Of a DNA stretch of 56,691 nt, positions 43,999-52,652 are shown piece after piece; position 1 is the first letter of the stretch; every line of letters starts with the position of its first letter. The stretch spans positions 1-56,691 of the forward strand of contig NZ_JAVALS010000015.1 of assembly GCF_030731045.1 (NCBI RefSeq), read 5' to 3'. Both the position numbers and the translations under genes were made by a program. The DNA comes from Arthrobacter horti (GTDB lineage: Bacteria > Actinomycetota > Actinomycetes > Actinomycetales > Micrococcaceae). The notes beneath the pieces are model-generated. The model ran no database searches and was not told where the DNA came from. It was given only the letters and a program-made list of their open reading frames with translations.

Positions 43999-44952
43999 TT
44001 GGCAAGCCAGGACTGGGTTGAGAAGGACTTTTACGCAATCCTTGGTGTCGCCAAGGACGCGTCCGACGCCGACATCAAGAAGGCGTACCGCAAGCTCGCC
44101 CGGAAGTACCACCCGGACACCAACGCCGGGGATGCCGAGGCGGAGAAGAAGTTCAAGGACATCACCGAGGCCAACTCCGTGCTGTCCAACCCGGAGGACC
44201 GGCAGCAGTACGACGCCATCCGCGCCATGGGCGGCGGGGCGCGCTTCGCCCCGGGTGGCCACAACGGCAACGCGGGCGGCTTCGAGGACCTCTTCGGCGG
44301 CATCTTCAACCAGGGCGGCCGGGGCCGTGGCGGAGCCGGTGGCATCCCGCCGGAATTCGCCGACCTCTTCGGCGGCGGTTTCGGCGGTGGCTTCCAGCAG
44401 GCGCCCACCAAGGGTTCGGACCGGACCGCGAGCACGTCGATCTCCTTCAAGGGCTCCATCCAGGGCACCACGGTCAGTCTCCGGGAGGTCGACGGCAATG
44501 TCATCGACGTCAAGATCCCGGCCGGCATCAAGGACGGCCAGAAGGTCCGCCAGCGCGGCAAGGGCAACCCCGGCGCAGCGGGCAACGGCGACCTGATCAT
44601 CACCGTCAACGTCAAGGAACACCCGTTCTTCAAGCGCGACGGCAACAGCATCCGCATCCACGTGCCGGTGAGCTTCAACGAGGCCGCGCTCGGTGGGACG
44701 ATTGAGGTGCCGACCATGGAAGGCGACAAGGTCAAGCTGCACCTGCCCGCCGGGACCCCCGGCGGCCGCACGCTGCGCGTCAAGGGCCGCGGTGTGAAGA
44801 CCGCCAAGGAGACCGGCGATCTGCTGGTGACGGTCGACGTCGTCGTCCCCCAGAAGCTGAACGACGAGGCCAAGGAGGCCATCGAGGCGTTCGCTGCCGC
44901 GACCGCCGGTGAGGATCCGCGCGCGGGTCTGGCTGTCCGCGCCGCACTGTAG
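43999..44952 (+). CDS. dnaJ: DnaJ-family chaperone lacking the zinc-binding domain
   Basis: A 317-residue J protein starting at TTG (43999), five bases after AGGAAAGGAAA. The J domain has HPD in [12 protein letters not shown], followed by a Gly/Phe-rich linker (about 80-135) and the two substrate-binding beta domains ([39 protein letters not shown]). The four CxxCxGxG zinc repeats of classical DnaJ are absent and no cysteine is seen in that region, so this is a type II (CbpA-like) J protein. It delivers clients to DnaK and stimulates its ATPase. Confidence 0.93.
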   Translation: MASQDWVEKDFYAILGVAKDASDADIKKAYRKLARKYHPDTNAGDAEAEKKFKDITEANSVLSNPEDRQQYDAIRAMGGGARFAPGGHNGNAGGFEDLFGGIFNQGGRGRGGAGGIPPEFADLFGGGFGGGFQQAPTKGSDRTASTSISFKGSIQGTTVSLREVDGNVIDVKIPAGIKDGQKVRQRGKGNPGAAGNGDLIITVNVKEHPFFKRDGNSIRIHVPVSFNEAALGGTIEVPTMEGDKVKLHLPAGTPGGRTLRVKGRGVKTAKETGDLLVTVDVVVPQKLNDEAKEAIEAFAAATAGEDPRAGLAVRAAL

Positions 44953-44962
44953 GAGGTGAGCC

Positions 44963-45382
44963 ATGGCGATCGATCTGAATCAACCCCTGTTCGTGATCTC
45001 GGTTGCCGCCGAGCTCGCCGAAATGCACCCGCAGACACTGCGGCAGTACGACCGGCTGGGCATCGTCTCGCCGAGCCGTGCGCCGGGCAAGGCGCGCCGC
45101 TATTCACAGCGCGACGTCGACCGCCTGCGTGAGGTGCAGCGGCTCTCCCAGGAGGGTGTCTCCCTGGAGGGCATCAAGCGGATCCTGGACCTGGAGAATC
45201 AGGTCGCGGCCTTGCAGGCGCGGGTCCGTGAGCTGACCCAGGAACTGGAGCGGCGGCCTTCCGCCCCCGAGTCGCGCGTGTTCGCGGCCGGGATGGCGGC
45301 GGGCGACGTGGTCTCCCTGGCCCGCGGCCAGCGCCCCGGCCCGCGGAGCCAGGCCGTGGTGGTCTGGCGCGGACCCAGATAG
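44963..45382 (+). CDS. hspR: heat-shock repressor HspR
   Basis: A 139-residue MerR-family regulator. The winged helix is at about 10-75 (AELAEMHPQTLRQYDRLGIVSPSR, then RRYSQRDVDRL) and a coiled coil follows (NQVAALQARVRELTQELE). It starts after GAGGTGAGCC, ten bases after dnaJ. HspR represses this operon through the HAIR sites at 40957-41029, with DnaK as co-repressor. Confidence 0.96.
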   Translation: MAIDLNQPLFVISVAAELAEMHPQTLRQYDRLGIVSPSRAPGKARRYSQRDVDRLREVQRLSQEGVSLEGIKRILDLENQVAALQARVRELTQELERRPSAPESRVFAAGMAAGDVVSLARGQRPGPRSQAVVVWRGPR

Positions 45383-45442
45383 TCCACCTGGTTGGGGCAT
45401 AGAGTGGATCTGAAGCCATACGCCACCGCGAAGGAGTCCCCC

Positions 45443-46483
45443 ATGTCCACGGTCGCCGCACTCGCCGCCCCCTCCGCCACTGAACCGCTCATCCGCACCA
45501 CGGTGGAGCGGCGCGAACTGGGCCCGCACGATGTCCTGATCGAGATCAAGTACGCGGGCATCTGCCACTCCGACATCCACGCCGTCCGCGGCGACTGGGG
45601 ACCCGTCCCGTACCCGCTGACCCCGGGCCATGAGATCGCCGGGATCGTGGCCGCCGTCGGCTCCGAGGTGACCACGCGCGCCGTCGGTGACCGCGTCGGC
45701 GTCGGCTGCCTGGTCAACTCCTGCCGCGAATGCGAGCAGTGCCTGGCCGGCCAGGAGCAGGACTGCCTGAACGGCAATGTCGGCACCTACGCCTCCGTGG
45801 ACCGCGACGGCACCGTGACCCAGGGCGGGTACTCCACCCACGTCGTCGTCAATGACGCGTTCACGCTGAACATCCCGGACGGCATCGGGCTCGACGTCGC
45901 GGCGCCGCTTCTCTGCGCCGGCATCACCACCTACGCGCCGCTGCGTCGCTGGGGTGCGGGGCCGGGCAAGAAGGTCGCCGTCGTGGGCCTGGGCGGGCTT
46001 GGCCACATGGCCGTCAAGCTCGCGCACGCGATGGGCGCCGAGGTCACAGTGCTGTCGCAGTCGCTGAAGAAGCAGGAGGACGGCCTCCGCCTGGGAGCCG
46101 ACCACTACTACGCCACCAGCGATGAGAACACCTTCACGGACCTGAGGAAGAGCTTCGACCTCGTCCTCAACACCGTCAGCGCCAAGATCTCGCTGGACGA
46201 CTACCTGCGCCTGGTCAAGCCGCACGGCGCCATGGTGTGCGTGGGGGCTCCGGCCGAGCCGCTCGAGGTGGGCGTCTTCAGCCTCATCAGCGGAGCCCGC
46301 ACGCTGGCCGGTTCCAACATCGGCGGCATCCGTGAGACCCAGGAGATGCTCGACTTCTGTGCCGAGCACGGCATCGGTGCGGACATCGAGCTCATCACGG
46401 CGGACCAGGTCAACGAGGCCTACGAGCGCGTGCTCGCTTCCGACGTGAGGTACCGCTTCGTGATCGACGTCGCCACGATCTGA
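45443..46483 (+). CDS. zinc-dependent alcohol dehydrogenase (YahK/CAD type)
   Basis: A 346-residue MDR enzyme starting after GAAGGAGTCCCCC. Catalytic zinc ligands are C41 (GICHSD) and H63/E64 (GHEIAG). The structural zinc cluster is C94, C97, C100 and C108. The NADP-binding motif is GLGGLGHMA. The CHSDIH start and overall length resemble the cinnamyl-alcohol/YahK aldehyde reductases, which reduce broad aldehydes with NADPH. It is monocistronic with a perfect terminator. Confidence 0.9.
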   Translation: MSTVAALAAPSATEPLIRTTVERRELGPHDVLIEIKYAGICHSDIHAVRGDWGPVPYPLTPGHEIAGIVAAVGSEVTTRAVGDRVGVGCLVNSCRECEQCLAGQEQDCLNGNVGTYASVDRDGTVTQGGYSTHVVVNDAFTLNIPDGIGLDVAAPLLCAGITTYAPLRRWGAGPGKKVAVVGLGGLGHMAVKLAHAMGAEVTVLSQSLKKQEDGLRLGADHYYATSDENTFTDLRKSFDLVLNTVSAKISLDDYLRLVKPHGAMVCVGAPAEPLEVGVFSLISGARTLAGSNIGGIRETQEMLDFCAEHGIGADIELITADQVNEAYERVLASDVRYRFVIDVATI

Positions 46484-46515
46484 GTCCGGGCCGCCGCCAG
46501 AGGAACGACGACGCC

Positions 46516-46547
46516 GGGAGCCGCGCGGATCTGTCCGCGCGGCTCCC
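46516..46547 (+). terminator. terminator after the alcohol dehydrogenase gene
   Basis: Perfect 14-bp arms GGGAGCCGCGCGGA (46516-46529) and TCCGCGCGGCTCCC (46534-46547) around TCTG, followed by GCTTTCGG. Confidence 0.9.
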
Positions 46548-46552
46548 GCTTT

Positions 46553-46612
46553 CGGTGCCCCGGATTCTCCTGGGTGTGGATATTGCCGCGCCCAGGTGAA
46601 ATCAGGGCACCG
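46553..46612. repeat. structured repeat, family C copy 2
   Basis: Outer stem CGGTGCCC (46553-46560) / GGGCACCG (46605-46612), inner stem CCTGGG (46569-46574) / CCCAGG (46591-46596), and the loop TGTGGATATTGCCGCG (46575-46590) shared exactly with 40757-40820. The internal loop keeps ATTC on the left and GAA-x-TCA on the right in both copies. Confidence 0.82.
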
Positions 46613-46723
46613 TTTTCGTGGAACGGATGCGCGGAGAGGCCGGACTGGGCGTATAACGGATCCAGGACTGCCCGGCGACGGCTCATGCGTCAGGCCCGGC
46701 GGTCCAGGGTCCGAAGGAGCGCC

Positions 46724-47962
46724 ATGACGAGGGGGAAGACTCCGCTGCTGGAGCGGCCTGGCCTGCGTCCGGCCTCTCCGCGGGTGTTTCTCCGAGACCT
46801 GGAGCCGGCGTCGTTCAGCAACGCCCTGATCGGCACCGTCTTCACCGTCACCGGGCCCGTGGCCGTCATCCTGGCCGTCGGCCGGACCGGCGGGCTCAGC
46901 ACGGCCCAGCTGGCGTCCTGGCTGTTCGGGGTCTTCTTCTTCGGCGGGGTCCTGACGATCCTGGCCTCGCTGCTCTACCGGCAGCCGCTCGGTTTCGCCT
47001 TCACCATCCCCGGAACGGTGCTGGTGGGAACCGCGCTGACCCACCTGAGCTGGCCGGAGGTGGTGGGAGCGTTCTTCGCCACCGCGGCGCTCATGCTCCT
47101 CCTCGGCCTCAGCGGGCTGGTCCGGACCGTCATGTCCGCCATTCCGCTCCCGGTGGTCATGGCCATGGTGGCAGGGGTGTTCCTCAAATTCGGCACGGAC
47201 CTGGTGGCTTCCGGGCAATCCGACCCCGGACTGGTCCTCCCGATGATCCTGGCATTCGTCCTCCTGACCGCACTGCCGCGTCTCGGACGGTTCCTGCCGC
47301 CCGTGCTGGGCGCTCTGCTGGTGGGGGCGGCCGCCGTCGCGCTGTCCGGGCGGTTCAGGCTCCAGAGCGCCGGCGACTGGTTCGCCGCCCCGGTCCTCAC
47401 CACGCCGGTCTTCTCGCCGCAGGCGCTGCTGGAGCTGGTGGTCCCTCTGGCCATCACGGTGCTGGTGGTTCAGAACGGACAAGGCACAGCCGTGCTGACT
47501 GCGGCCGGCCACCGTCCGCCGGTGAACGTGTGTGCTGTGGTGTGCGGACTGTTCTCCTTCGCGAACGCCTCGGTGGGTGGCGTCTCCGCCTGCCTGACGG
47601 GACCCACCAACGCGATCCTGACCTCGTCGGGGGAGGAACGGAAGCACTACTCCGCGGCGGTGCTCTACGGCGTGCTGCTGGTGGTGTTCGGTCTCTTCGC
47701 GCCCGGGTTCGCGGCGCTCATGCTCGCCGCGCCGCCGTCGTTCATCCTGGCACTGGGCGGCATCGCGATGTTCCGCTCGCTGCAACAGGCGTTCGTGGCG
47801 GCGTTCCGCACGGACTTCACGCTCAGCGCGCTGGTGACGTTCGTGGTGACGGTGTCAGGGCTGAGCGTCGCGAACATCGGCTCGGCGTTCTGGGGCCTGC
47901 TGCTCGGCTTCGCGGTGTCGTGGACGATGGAGCGCGGGGATCATGGGAGGGAGAATACATGA
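46724..47962 (+). CDS. BenE-family transporter
   Basis: A 412-residue membrane protein with about twelve hydrophobic segments. SFSNALIGTVFTVTGPVAVILAVG at the start, QPLGFAFTIPGTVLVGTAL and NGQGTAVLTAAGHRPPVN match the BenE benzoate:proton symporter family. GAAGGAGCGCC precedes the ATG at 46724. No benzoate catabolic gene is nearby, so the substrate is unproven. It is the last gene before the CRISPR leader. Confidence 0.85.
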   Translation: MTRGKTPLLERPGLRPASPRVFLRDLEPASFSNALIGTVFTVTGPVAVILAVGRTGGLSTAQLASWLFGVFFFGGVLTILASLLYRQPLGFAFTIPGTVLVGTALTHLSWPEVVGAFFATAALMLLLGLSGLVRTVMSAIPLPVVMAMVAGVFLKFGTDLVASGQSDPGLVLPMILAFVLLTALPRLGRFLPPVLGALLVGAAAVALSGRFRLQSAGDWFAAPVLTTPVFSPQALLELVVPLAITVLVVQNGQGTAVLTAAGHRPPVNVCAVVCGLFSFANASVGGVSACLTGPTNAILTSSGEERKHYSAAVLYGVLLVVFGLFAPGFAALMLAAPPSFILALGGIAMFRSLQQAFVAAFRTDFTLSALVTFVVTVSGLSVANIGSAFWGLLLGFAVSWTMERGDHGRENT

Positions 47963-48070
47963 GCTGAACGGATCGGGTGGCGGATTCTGAATGCCTGGAG
48001 GCGGACGCCGCGGCGAATAAAGTCGAATGAAATCGGGCCAGTGCCGCGGTGTTTCCGCTGGTGGAGAAGA
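47963..48070 (+). promoter_or_regulatory. probable leader of CRISPR array 1
   Basis: The 108 bases between the benE stop and the first repeat are AT-richer than their surroundings (for example GCGAATAAAGTCGAATGAAA) and hold no gene. The repeats next to it are invariant while those at the far end decay, which marks this side as the leader. Its last bases, CTGGTGGAGAAGA, resemble CTGGTCAGGAAGT just before array 2. Confidence 0.65.
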
Positions 48071-49019
48071 GGAACGTCCCCGAGCGCGGGGGTAAAGGCT
48101 CCTGATGGCCGGCACCCCACTGATGGGACGAGGAACGTCCCCGAGCGCGGGGGTAAAGGCAAGGCGATCCCTGGCCAGACGTGGGCTGACATGGAACGTC
48201 CCCGAGCGCGGGGGTAAAGGCGCGTCCGCCGCTACGACGAGTACCGGTCCTGGGGAACGTCCCCGAGCGCGGGGGTAAAGGCAGCGTCCGGAAGATCGAG
48301 CAGAAGCTCGCGATGGAACGTCCCCGAGCGCGGGGGTAAAGGCGCCATCACCGATCTTGTGGCCCGGGAGAAGTCGGAACGTCCCCGAGCGCGGGGGTAA
48401 AGGCTCCTTGAGAGCATCACCGGTCTTATCGATCCCGGAACGTCCCCGAGCGCGGGGGTAAAGGTCTTGGCCTCGTCGTCGGTGATGGTGCGGGCGAGGA
48501 ACGTCCCCGAGCGCGGGGGTAAAGGGCTCGGCTTCGGGTACACGGTCACGAAGGATGCGGAATGTCCCCGAGCACGGGGGTAAAGGCTACGGCATCGAAG
48601 TCCTCTTCGGCGGGTCGTGGAAATGTCCCTGAGCGCGGGGGTAGAGGCCACACACATGGGGGCGCCTGCAACAGGACGTCGGAATGTCCCCGAGCGCGGG
48701 GGTAAAGGGTTGGTCCGGTTTCACCCGACCTCTGCGGTGAGGGAATGTCCCCGGGTGCGGGGGTAGGGGCCAAGCAGAGGAGCCCCGGCCGGTCGCCCCT
48801 GCGGAATGTCCCCGAGCGCGGGGGTAAAGGCAAGGACAGGACTCCAATCGCGCCGGAGACGATGGAGTGTCCCCGGGTGCGGGTGCGGGGGCGAAGGTTC
48901 GATCTTTTTCCCGTCGAGAATCCACACGCGGGAATGTCCCCGGGCGTGGGGATAAATGCCGCTGGTACCAGAGGCCCGTGAACGCGCCCTTGGAAAGTCC
49001 CTGGGTGCGGGGCAACGCC
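48071..49019 (+). CRISPR. CRISPR array 1, 16 repeats
   Basis: Repeats of 28 bases with 33-base spacers start at 48071, 48132, 48193, 48254, 48315, 48376, 48437, 48498, 48559, 48620, 48681, 48742, 48803, 48864, 48931 and 48992. The core is GTCCCCGAGCGCGGGGGT, a hairpin like that of type I-E repeats. Repeats 1-8 are identical. From repeat 9 on, changes accumulate. Repeat 14 has a 6-base internal duplication (TGCGGG-like), making that period 67. Repeat 16 is badly decayed. Transcription is predicted rightward from the left-hand leader. Confidence 0.98.
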
Positions 49020-49087
49020 GTGCGCGTCCGCGGGGGTGCCGTGGGCGTGGAGTGAGGCATACTCGCTATCCGGTCAGGGCAAACGCA

Positions 49088-49109
49088 TGACTGAGCCAGA
49101 ATTCAGTCA
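49088..49109. repeat. short inverted repeat downstream of cas6e
   Basis: TGACTGA (49088-49094) and TCAGTCA (49103-49109) are perfect arms around 8 bases. It lies in the 176-base gap between the end of array 1 and the cas6e stop, where no gene is seen. Possibly a terminator for cas6e. Confidence 0.5.
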
Positions 49110-49195
49110 CCCCGCCTTCGCGGGTGCCCGAGGGCTTTGCTTCTGCACCCTACGCGGGCCCATCCTCAACCCCTGGGTCGGCAGGGCTCGAGCGG

Positions 49196-49789
49196 CTAGA
49201 CGCCAATAACTATGAGTCCGTAGCCGTAGGATTTTCCACGGCCGACACCCTGTTCCCACGCCATGAGGGCTCGCGTGTTGTCGACTACCAACGCTTCGCC
49301 ATGCAACTCGATCCAAGGAATCGGAGGCCGGCCGTCGCCGAAGGGTTCTTCGCCCATGGTGGCCACGGGTTGCTCAAGGAACAGAAACCCGTTGCGGCTC
49401 ATCTTCTCGAGGGCCCAGGTTTTGCGCCGATTCCGTGGAATCGGAAGTGTGTCCCGAGCGGTTCTCGAGTTCTCCGGGAGGAACCCTGGAGCTCTGTCCG
49501 TGTTTTCTTCGCAGGCCAAGCGGACTGAAAGCCGCACAGTGCCTCTGAGTGTTGGGAGCTGGACAGGATTCAGGGACTCAATTCGAGCCAGGCGCGCCGG
49601 CTTGCATGGAGGAATCACTGAGCGCACTAGAACATGTCGGTCCTCACGGCGAAAGAGGATGCCGGCAGCTTGCCGCGGATTGCCGTCGGGCAGATTGTGA
49701 GGAAAGAGCTCCATGGTGGTCTTATGAAGGCCGCCCGGAGTGATTGTTCGCTCAGAAGAGCGGATCGAAAGGATCGTCTCAAATGGCAT
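49196..49789 (-). CDS. cas6e: type I-E crRNA endoribonuclease Cas6e
   Basis: A 197-residue Cas6e (Cse3/CasE). GGLHKTTMELFP puts H22 at the place of the E. coli catalytic His20 (in YQLHQGLWHLFP); the nearby Tyr is Gly here. AAGILFRRED and LVRSVIPP follow as in the family, and the C-terminal glycine-rich loop GVGRGKSYGYG is at 181-191. Length is slightly below the usual 200-220. The ATG at 49787-49789 follows GAGG, with an in-frame stop upstream. No cas8e, cse2, cas7e or cas5e is present. GC content is visibly lower than in the flanking genes. It should cut the array transcripts at the repeat hairpin. Confidence 0.85.
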   Translation of the reverse strand: MPFETILSIRSSERTITPGGLHKTTMELFPHNLPDGNPRQAAGILFRREDRHVLVRSVIPPCKPARLARIESLNPVQLPTLRGTVRLSVRLACEENTDRAPGFLPENSRTARDTLPIPRNRRKTWALEKMSRNGFLFLEQPVATMGEEPFGDGRPPIPWIELHGEALVVDNTRALMAWEQGVGRGKSYGYGLIVIGV

Positions 49790-50018
49790 GGCCAGACCTC
49801 GTTCCAGAGGGTTGCACCGCTACGGGACTCGGTGCCGCCTCCATCCAAGGTCTCTCTCGGGCGTCCTTCTGTCAAGAAGTTCTGGAAATGTGCCTGCGTA
49901 GAGTGAAGAAAAAGAAATCGCGAAAATTCCCTCCTTGACCCCTGGCACCCCTGCGCGCACCCTGGAACCATCCGGCGTGCCGGTGGTCGGCACGCCGAAG
50001 TCTTCAGGGAGGCTCGCG
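49790..50018. promoter_or_regulatory. divergent cas6e / csb1 promoter region
   Basis: These 229 bases must carry promoters for both cas6e (leftward) and csb1 (rightward). A run GAAGAAAAAGAAATCGCG at 49904-49921 is the most AT-rich part. TTGACC occurs at 49934-49939, but I find no convincing -10 at the right distance. No gene is seen. Confidence 0.45.
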
Positions 50019-51320
50019 ATGAGCGACATTCTGGACACCATCAAGCGCAAGATTTCCGAAGGGGCCGTCAGCCTTCGGTTCCGTGACGAACTGGAACCGA
50101 CCGCAGGACACGGCCAGACCTTTCAGCCACCCACCTACCCTGCAGAAGCAGACGGCAGTCGCTACGCCACCTGGGTCCAAGGACTCACGGACTCCTCCGG
50201 CGAACCACGCTTCGAGAACGGGCAACGCCTCACCACCTTATCCGTCCTGGTGGACGCTGAGGCCAGTCAGAGCAATCGCGCGGAGGAGGCCCTGGCCAGC
50301 CTTGTCGACGAGAAGATTCTGAGCCTTCCACGCCTGGAACTCGTGGTGAACGCCGGCGAAGTTCCAGAACTCAACTACTTCACCGGCCAACGCCTGTTCA
50401 CCAATCTGAACACCCCGCATCGCGAGCAAGATCCCATCTTCCGCTTCGCACTCGTATCGAAAGACGTCTACAAACAGCTCCGCCCCGACGAGGACCTCTC
50501 CGAACTCGCAGAAGTCGAACCTGGCATGGTGCCCTTCGCCCGGACTGGGCTCGGGAGATCGATAATCACCACCTCGGCCGATGACTTCGGTCCCCTTCTC
50601 CGGTACGCGGCACCCTCGCTGGTCTACGGCTTCTGGCATTCCTACAGCACCGGCCAGAGCGCAGAACGTCCCCGTCTGGCCCGGCGGTACAGCTCCACGA
50701 TCGTGGCTCACGACGCCTTCCCCGTACGCAGCAGCTCCGTCAAAGCGGCCCTCTTCAACGAAGGAAATGACATCCACGTCGGAGCATCCGCCGCGGACGA
50801 ACTGCTCTTCGACGTCTTTGCCCCGGGGACCAAGGACGCGGGAAAGGCTTCCGCGGTGGGGGCCGGCGCGATTCCCGGACACCTCGGCGACAAGGGATTC
50901 ACCGCGCAGCGGATCGACTGGATATCGACCATCAGCGTCCGGGGCCTGCTTGCGATCCCCCTCGGCCTCGATACCACCCCCGAGCAGCGGTCCGCCGTCG
51001 CCGCCGCCCTCATGATCCTGGCCGTCTCCGGCCGCGCACACACCGGGCTGTTCCTTCGTTCCGGGTGCGACCTCGCCCGTGTCCCCGGGACCAAGAAGAT
51101 TGAGTGGATCATGCGGGACGGGACGGTCGAACTCTGGGACCTTGACCCATCGCCGCAGGCGATCCAGGAAGCCTGGGACCAGGCAAAAGCTGAACTTGCC
51201 GAACTCGGCGGCCCCATCATCGGCGACGCGTCGGACACCATCCGCCTGAGCCTCTCGCCCGGCTACCGGAAGCTCATCGATGACTCCAACACCCCCAAGC
51301 CGATCTTCAAGGAAGCTTAG
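50019..51320 (+). CDS. csb1: type I-G CRISPR protein Csb1 (Cas7)
   Basis: A 433-residue Csb1 (GSU0053 family), the Cas7 backbone subunit of type I-G (formerly I-U) effectors. DAEASQSNRAEEAL matches the family hallmark (D-S-x-x-SQ-x-NR), and PSLVYGFWHSYSTG, the RRYSSTIVAHDA segment and ISVRGLLAIPLGL follow as expected. The ATG at 50019 is preceded by GGGAGG; an in-frame upstream ATG at 49935 lacks a site. Several copies would line the crRNA spacer. First of a csb1-csb2-cas3 operon. Confidence 0.93.
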   Translation: MSDILDTIKRKISEGAVSLRFRDELEPTAGHGQTFQPPTYPAEADGSRYATWVQGLTDSSGEPRFENGQRLTTLSVLVDAEASQSNRAEEALASLVDEKILSLPRLELVVNAGEVPELNYFTGQRLFTNLNTPHREQDPIFRFALVSKDVYKQLRPDEDLSELAEVEPGMVPFARTGLGRSIITTSADDFGPLLRYAAPSLVYGFWHSYSTGQSAERPRLARRYSSTIVAHDAFPVRSSSVKAALFNEGNDIHVGASAADELLFDVFAPGTKDAGKASAVGAGAIPGHLGDKGFTAQRIDWISTISVRGLLAIPLGLDTTPEQRSAVAAALMILAVSGRAHTGLFLRSGCDLARVPGTKKIEWIMRDGTVELWDLDPSPQAIQEAWDQAKAELAELGGPIIGDASDTIRLSLSPGYRKLIDDSNTPKPIFKEA

Positions 51321-51329
51321 GCGGCCGCC

Positions 51330-52652
51330 TTGGATCGCCGGCCGGACGCGGCGGCCGCCCCGCCGTCGTCGTTTCAGATTCATGTGGACTTCCTCCACAG
51401 AAAGTACGACGCCGCCCGCGCGGAGGGCGGTGACGCGGAGTGGCCGCCGCATCCCTACAGGCTGTTCGGAGCGCTGCGCAGCGCGGCTGCGGCTCTTCGG
51501 ATCATCCACGGGGCCGAAGCGGAGGCGCGGGCGTTGGCCGTTCTGCGCAAGTTCGAGCGCTGTCCAGCCCCGGTCGTCTGGGCCCCGGCCGCCGAATTGC
51601 AGCGCCACGCCACTTTCGTGCCGGTCATTCCCGACGGGCGGTCGGCCAAGAACGCGCCTATTGACGTCGGAAAACATGACAACCGGACCAAGGCCAACGC
51701 CTACCCGGACATCAGCACCAGCCGCGGAAAGAAGTTCCTTCAGGCTGCGATCCCACTGGCACCGACCGTGGTCTTCGACATTCCCCGTGGGGAACTCGAC
51801 GCCGGTGACTTCGAGGTCTTGGACGAGCTGCTGATGGAGATCCCCTACCTCGGGCGTTCGACGTCCCCTGCGCTACTGCGGAGGACCGAGACATGGACCC
51901 CTGCACCGGGCCTGCGAGAGTACCGTCCGGGGGCCGGCCATCTGGTCCTTCACTCCTGGCGGCCCGGGACCCTGGACGGCCTGGAACAGAAGTGGGTGGC
52001 CCTGACCCAGGTCCGGCCCATGGGAGGCCGCGTGGGCGGCCAAGCCGTCAACTATCTGCAGTCCGAGAACTGGGAGAAGCTCCGGTGGATGGCCTTCGAA
52101 CCGCGGGACGCGATGCCATACCGGGCCCTGCGCGGCGCCAAGCAGGACATGCAAGGCCTGCGGCGGAGTCTCCCCGACAGTGCGGTGCCCATCCTTCTGG
52201 CGAACGTCGGCAACAAGTACGCCAACGGACGTCTGGGCCTTGCGGTGCACGTTCCCGACGAACCTGCGCTTCTGGTTGAGGTCGGGCAGGCCCTGCTGAG
52301 CAGGGGGTGGCAGCCGGCCGGCTCCGGGCGGTGGCTCAGCCTGAGCCATTGGACCCGTTTGGCGCAGATCTTCGCGACTGCCACCCCGGTCTGGGACACG
52401 GAACAGGACGCTGGCACGTTCCGCGGGAAGATCGAGCGCCAGCTCGCCGGCTGGGGTGAAATTGAGGAACTGGCCGTGTCGAGACACCCCATGCTGGCCG
52501 GTGGAGAGAGCCTGCGGGTGAGAGACGCCTGGCATGTGGCGGTGAAGTTCTCCGCGGCGCTGTCCGAATCGCGGTCGCCGAGGACGCTCCAGGACGGTCA
52601 TGGGTTGCTCCTGCCGTTGGGCCCGTCCCACTCGGGAGGAGAGCGGTCGTGA
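51330..52652 (+). CDS. csb2: type I-G CRISPR protein Csb2 (Cas5-Cas6)
   Basis: A 440-residue Csb2 (GSU0054 family), starting at TTG (51330), nine bases after csb1. FQIHVDFLHRKYDA followed by EWPPHPYRLFGALRSAAA (38-54) is the Cas5-like start. The second half should be a Cas6-like RAMP domain, but its hallmark features look weak: the segment VGNKYANG (293-300) lacks the histidine I expect there, and the C-terminal RTLQDGHGLLLPLG (418-431) is a poor glycine-rich loop. The Cas5 part should cap the crRNA 5' handle. Its stop overlaps the cas3 GTG. Confidence 0.9.
   Translation: MDRRPDAAAAPPSSFQIHVDFLHRKYDAARAEGGDAEWPPHPYRLFGALRSAAAALRIIHGAEAEARALAVLRKFERCPAPVVWAPAAELQRHATFVPVIPDGRSAKNAPIDVGKHDNRTKANAYPDISTSRGKKFLQAAIPLAPTVVFDIPRGELDAGDFEVLDELLMEIPYLGRSTSPALLRRTETWTPAPGLREYRPGAGHLVLHSWRPGTLDGLEQKWVALTQVRPMGGRVGGQAVNYLQSENWEKLRWMAFEPRDAMPYRALRGAKQDMQGLRRSLPDSAVPILLANVGNKYANGRLGLAVHVPDEPALLVEVGQALLSRGWQPAGSGRWLSLSHWTRLAQIFATATPVWDTEQDAGTFRGKIERQLAGWGEIEELAVSRHPMLAGGESLRVRDAWHVAVKFSAALSESRSPRTLQDGHGLLLPLGPSHSGGERS

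Noticed and set aside
45104..47785. Very long minus-strand open frame opposite hspR, the alcohol dehydrogenase gene and benE
   Set aside because: It is the antisense shadow of three recognisable genes and encodes a low-complexity His/Arg/Glu-rich product, as usual in high-GC DNA.
47855..49060. Open frames across CRISPR array 1 encoding repeated LPPRSGTF-like peptides
   Set aside because: They arise from translating the 61-base repeat period on the minus strand; no ribosome binding sites and no family pattern.
49196..49789. Cas6e as a pseudogene
   Set aside because: The frame is complete from the catalytic-histidine helix to the glycine-rich loop, with a start and ribosome binding site, so decay is not evident, although the tyrosine near His22 is absent.
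49627..49971. Minus-strand frame overlapping the cas6e start, considered as a remnant of another type I-E gene
   Set aside because: Its translation shows no similarity I recognise to Cas5e, Cas7e or Cse2, and it lacks a ribosome binding site.
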